Shown: in pieces, positions 61,627-64,000 of the stretch
Numbering within the stretch: the stretch's first letter is position 1
Layout: each line of letters starts with the position of its first letter
Program-made: the position numbers and the translations under genes
DNA from: Paenibacillus sp. LHD-38
GTDB lineage: Bacteria > Bacillota > Bacilli > Paenibacillales > Paenibacillaceae
DNA: 64,000 nt
Reading direction: 5' to 3'
Assembly (NCBI RefSeq): GCF_031157315.1
Contig: NZ_JAVIFU010000001.1
Location: 372,001-436,000, forward strand
Notes under the pieces: generated by a model
Seen by the model: the letters and a program-made list of their open reading frames with translations, nothing else
Told to the model about the DNA's origin: nothing
The model's database searches: none

Positions 61627-62276
61627 CAGTAGTCGGCATCATTGGCGCGGGCGAGGTCGGCAGCCAGATCGCGCGTGCGGCGATCGCGAACGGGTATGAG
61701 GTCGTCATTGCCAATTCACGAGGACCCGAGACGTTGAAGGACCTCATTGACGAGCTCGGCCCGTCAGCGCGCGCCGCGACTGCGGCCGGCGCTGCCGAGG
61801 CTGGTGACTTCGTCGTCGTGGCCGTCCCCCTCAAGCTGGTTAACGACATGCCTGTGGAGCAGCTCGCGGGCAAGATCGTGCTCGACACGAACAACTACAT
61901 GCCTTGGCGCGATGGACATTTCCCCGTGATCGACTCTGGTGAGAAGACAGTTCATGAGCTCCGGCAGAAGCACCTTCCTGCCTCGAAGGTGGCGAAGGCC
62001 TTCACCCACATCCAAGCGTCCCGCCTCTTCATTTCGAGCAGACCAGCTGGCGCCCCCGACCGTCATGCCTTGTCGGTCTCGAGCAACTTTCCTGAGGCCA
62101 CGGAACTCGTGACGCGGCTGTACGACCAGTTCGGTTTCGATACTGTCGACAACAGTCCGCTGAGCGAGTCATGGCGCAGCGGTCCCGGCCAGCCAGCTTG
62201 GGCTGCGCACGCGCACCAGACTCGTGCTGAGCTGATCGCCAATCTCGCCAGGGCGCGACGGATCATCTTGACGTGA
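61623..62276 (+). CDS. NADPH-dependent F420-reductase-like oxidoreductase
   Basis: 217 residues: GIIGAGEVGSQIARAAIANG is an NAD(P)-binding site, followed by VIANSRGPETL and DFVVVAVPL, the arrangement of the F420_oxidored family. In organisms without F420, members are NADP-oxidoreductases of unclear substrate. Translationally coupled to the SDR gene. A fragment of its 3' end is repeated at 59399-59452. Confidence 0.88.
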   Translation: MTVVGIIGAGEVGSQIARAAIANGYEVVIANSRGPETLKDLIDELGPSARAATAAGAAEAGDFVVVAVPLKLVNDMPVEQLAGKIVLDTNNYMPWRDGHFPVIDSGEKTVHELRQKHLPASKVAKAFTHIQASRLFISSRPAGAPDRHALSVSSNFPEATELVTRLYDQFGFDTVDNSPLSESWRSGPGQPAWAAHAHQTRAELIANLARARRIILT

Positions 62277-62333
62277 GTCCGTCCCTGAAGCCCCCCCCAT
62301 CACGACCCGCAGGTAGTCAGCTCGTCCAGGTTG

Positions 62334-62508
62334 GCTGCTGAGATGCCCGGAAATAGTTTCACTGATCTCCCGCGCCATCTCTAGCAGGAAGACTTGCAGT
62401 GTCTTTTCGAGACTGTTGGCAAAGCTCGCGCCGAAGCGGGTCTTCCGCCAGCAGAGCTGAAAGAAATCCCGCAGGCAGCCGCAACGTCGGTCTGGGCCGT
62501 AGTAGTAG
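62334..62508 (+). pseudogene. Degenerate fragment of the SDR gene, cut by an IS end
   Basis: By eye roughly 90% identical to 61283-61448 inside the intact SDR gene. It reads MPGNSFTDLPRHL, then an in-frame TAG where the intact gene has TCG, then QEDLQCLFETVGKARAEAG and on to AATSVWAVVV. It stops exactly where GGGGTACCGCC of an IS end begins. Non-functional. Confidence 0.88.
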
Positions 62509-62648
62509 GGGTACCGCCACATAGCTATCAAGTTAAAATTTTGCAGCACCCCCAGAACGAAATTTTAGACCTTCTTGTAACAAAGAAGATCATTTTATCG
62601 TTTTGGGGGTGACCTGTTTTCTTGACTTTATTGGCATGGGGTAGAGCC
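62509..62648. mobile_element. IS end remnant or small non-autonomous element
   Basis: Begins GGGGTACCGCCACATAGC and continues to AAGTTAA, 26 of 29 bases like the 58479 end of the IS4-family element. After ~45 bases comes a hairpin CACCCCCAGAACGA with TCGTTTTGGGGGTG (about 62548-62611), and at 62638-62648 GGGGTAGAGCC, identical to the first 11 bases of the other end but in direct orientation. No transposase. Confidence 0.7.
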
Positions 62649-62667
62649 AGCAGAACGCGTAAAAAAT

Positions 62668-64000
62668 TTATCCGTTCACCAATTGCAGAATCCAGTCTTT
62701 GATATCAACGATTCGCAGTGTTTTTGGCCGTGTATTCGTTCCAGAAATAATTAATGGGACAAGGGAATCTTTTTCATGCAGCGAACCATGAGCCCCCCCT
62801 CCGATGTGGGTAGGGGAACTTTCACCGACGAGTTCATATCCGGGTTGGACCGTGATGACAACGTATCTTCCTTCATGAGAATGCATTGCCCCGTATAACC
62901 TCGCCAAAACGTCAGGATACATTCCATACTTGATCCGGTTGTTATTTATCGTAATATCCACTAGGTCCGGTTCGCCCGATAATGTCCAAGATTGCCCATA
63001 TTCATCGGTGTAGTTTCCACCGGGACGATAAGAAAACATGTTACCGTTTTTCCCCGCTGAAACACGAACATTTTCATCGTCTTTCATTGCGATGATGTCG
63101 AGCTTGTCCTCATTTTGTAAAAGTTTCACGACGTCGGATAACTCCACGTTAGCATCAATCGCATAGATATAAGCCATCCGTTCATTAGTGGAAATCACAA
63201 TTTGGTCTTCGGATCTTACAGGTTGATTTAATTTTGCTATGCGATAACGGTTCAAAAGCGGCTTTATCTCAACAGTTGCTGCCTGCCGATCATCATAAAC
63301 AGCGCTTTGCGCACTGTCACCCATGACGATCCATATAGCATTTTTTACAGCCTGCTCCCACGAACCGTATGCGTTAAGCACGACTTGCAACGCTTGATCC
63401 GCTTTTTCAATTCCATCCAACTGAGACGTGCCCTTTCTATGCACCGAGTTATCATTCTCCGGAAAGTATGTGATGGTTACGTTTGGAAGTATTTTTTTAT
63501 TAATCAGAAAAGCAGTGTCTTGTGCGGAAAACTCGTCGTTCATCCCGTATTTTTTCCACAAAAAAGTATTCCAGCTATTCTTCGGATTCAGTTGTGCAAG
63601 AGCTGCATAGGAAAACCATTTAGGTCCAGTTATTTTCAATTGTTCTGGAAAACGTTTGCTGTACGTTAAGAAGCGAGGCACTTTTAAAGCATGTTCCGTT
63701 TTTCCTCTAAAAACAATAGCATTGATTGACGCGGATTCTTTTCCTTTGTCAGCCAGCTCTTCATGAATCGTTTTCGTTTTTTTGTTCAATTGAACTTGGT
63801 TTAACTGATAAATAGCATCCATAAATACTTGCAGTTGATCTATCTTCAATGCTTCTTTGGCACCATTTCCGTAGAAAATCATGCGTTTCTCTTTACCGCT
63901 GTACCAAACAAGTCCGGGCACATGATGTCGGTCTGCATACGTCCCCGTTAATAATGTGCTATCGACCGTCACGGACATCGTAGGAAACGAACTCACAACC
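62668..64000 (-). CDS. Alkaline-phosphatase-superfamily phosphodiesterase (5' end outside window)
   Basis: About 444 residues are visible, still open at the window edge (VVSSFPTMS just inside it), so the N-terminus is missing. SFPTMSVTVDSTLLTGTYADRHHVPG has the nucleophile Thr of nucleotide pyrophosphatase/phosphodiesterase enzymes. Later metal-ligand candidates: YFPENDNSVHRKG, VMGDSAQS, and a C-terminal GGGAHGSL with His. The usual DHG is replaced by GDS, as in a Paenibacillus/Bacillus subgroup from memory. It should cleave a phosphodiester or phosphate ester; substrate unknown. Confidence 0.85.
   Translation of the reverse strand, partial: VVSSFPTMSVTVDSTLLTGTYADRHHVPGLVWYSGKEKRMIFYGNGAKEALKIDQLQVFMDAIYQLNQVQLNKKTKTIHEELADKGKESASINAIVFRGKTEHALKVPRFLTYSKRFPEQLKITGPKWFSYAALAQLNPKNSWNTFLWKKYGMNDEFSAQDTAFLINKKILPNVTITYFPENDNSVHRKGTSQLDGIEKADQALQVVLNAYGSWEQAVKNAIWIVMGDSAQSAVYDDRQAATVEIKPLLNRYRIAKLNQPVRSEDQIVISTNERMAYIYAIDANVELSDVVKLLQNEDKLDIIAMKDDENVRVSAGKNGNMFSYRPGGNYTDEYGQSWTLSGEPDLVDITINNNRIKYGMYPDVLARLYGAMHSHEGRYVVITVQPGYELVGESSPTHIGGGAHGSLHEKDSLVPLIISGTNTRPKTLRIVDIKDWILQLVNG

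Noticed and set aside
1..64000. CRISPR arrays, prophage genes, replication origin
   Set aside because: No regularly spaced direct repeats, cas genes or phage structural genes were seen. The DnaA boxes at 48.7 kb lie upstream of sda without dnaA/dnaN or an AT-rich unwinding region, so they are regulatory.

Overview
The window looks like the chromosome of a spore-forming Firmicute, most likely Paenibacillus or a close relative. The clues are Sda, the DnaB/DnaI primosome pair, a Firmicute-type coproheme decarboxylase, a YheC/D-type ATP-grasp protein, two Bce-type peptide-resistance modules, and a very large secreted polysaccharidase anchored by SLH repeats. No rRNA, tRNA or CRISPR array was seen. 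The first gene and the last gene are cut by the window edges.

Region by region. 0-8 kb: a sugar sensing and uptake locus, with a YesN-type response regulator, a YesM-type kinase, a membrane-anchored sugar-binding protein, then a CUT2 ABC transporter (ATPase, permease, lipoprotein). 8-13 kb: a complete BceRS-BceAB-like module. 13-16 kb: small hypothetical genes and a flavodoxin-fold quinone reductase. 16-25 kb: one 3,121-residue multi-enzyme with a GH-A-type barrel, two GH43 domains, CBM6, PA14, Big and SLH domains. 25-34 kb: small genes, a frameshifted LuxR-type regulator, a saccharopine-dehydrogenase-like protein, a cytoplasmic GH3 enzyme divergent from an AraC regulator, a small phosphatase, and a MerR regulator divergent from a UvrA-like protein. 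37-42 kb: a broken metallo-beta-lactamase-fold gene and a second Bce-type module, here arranged divergently. 42-57 kb: mostly housekeeping, with a metallophosphoesterase, topB, a TetR-membrane protein pair, a YheC/D-like gene, sda, a zinc ribbon protein, ferredoxin-NADP reductase, NDH-2, an APH-like kinase, hemQ/chdC, yuiB, dnaB and dnaI.

57.4-62.6 kb is an accessory island. It has an internally deleted IS4-family element, a TetR regulator, a duplicated promoter/operator, two short-chain dehydrogenases and an F420-reductase-like protein. Broken copies of the same genes lie at both edges, and a second IS end of the same type closes the island. A phosphodiesterase-like gene runs off the right edge.

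Likely cooperation: the SLH-anchored multi-enzyme would release pentoses or oligosaccharides outside the cell, the CUT2 system would sense and import sugar, and the GH3 enzyme would finish hydrolysis inside. The best leads for a second look are the two Bce modules that share an operator, sda behind a cluster of DnaA boxes, a 15+6 bp hairpin that buries the start site of the zinc ribbon gene, and the duplicated, IS-bounded SDR island.
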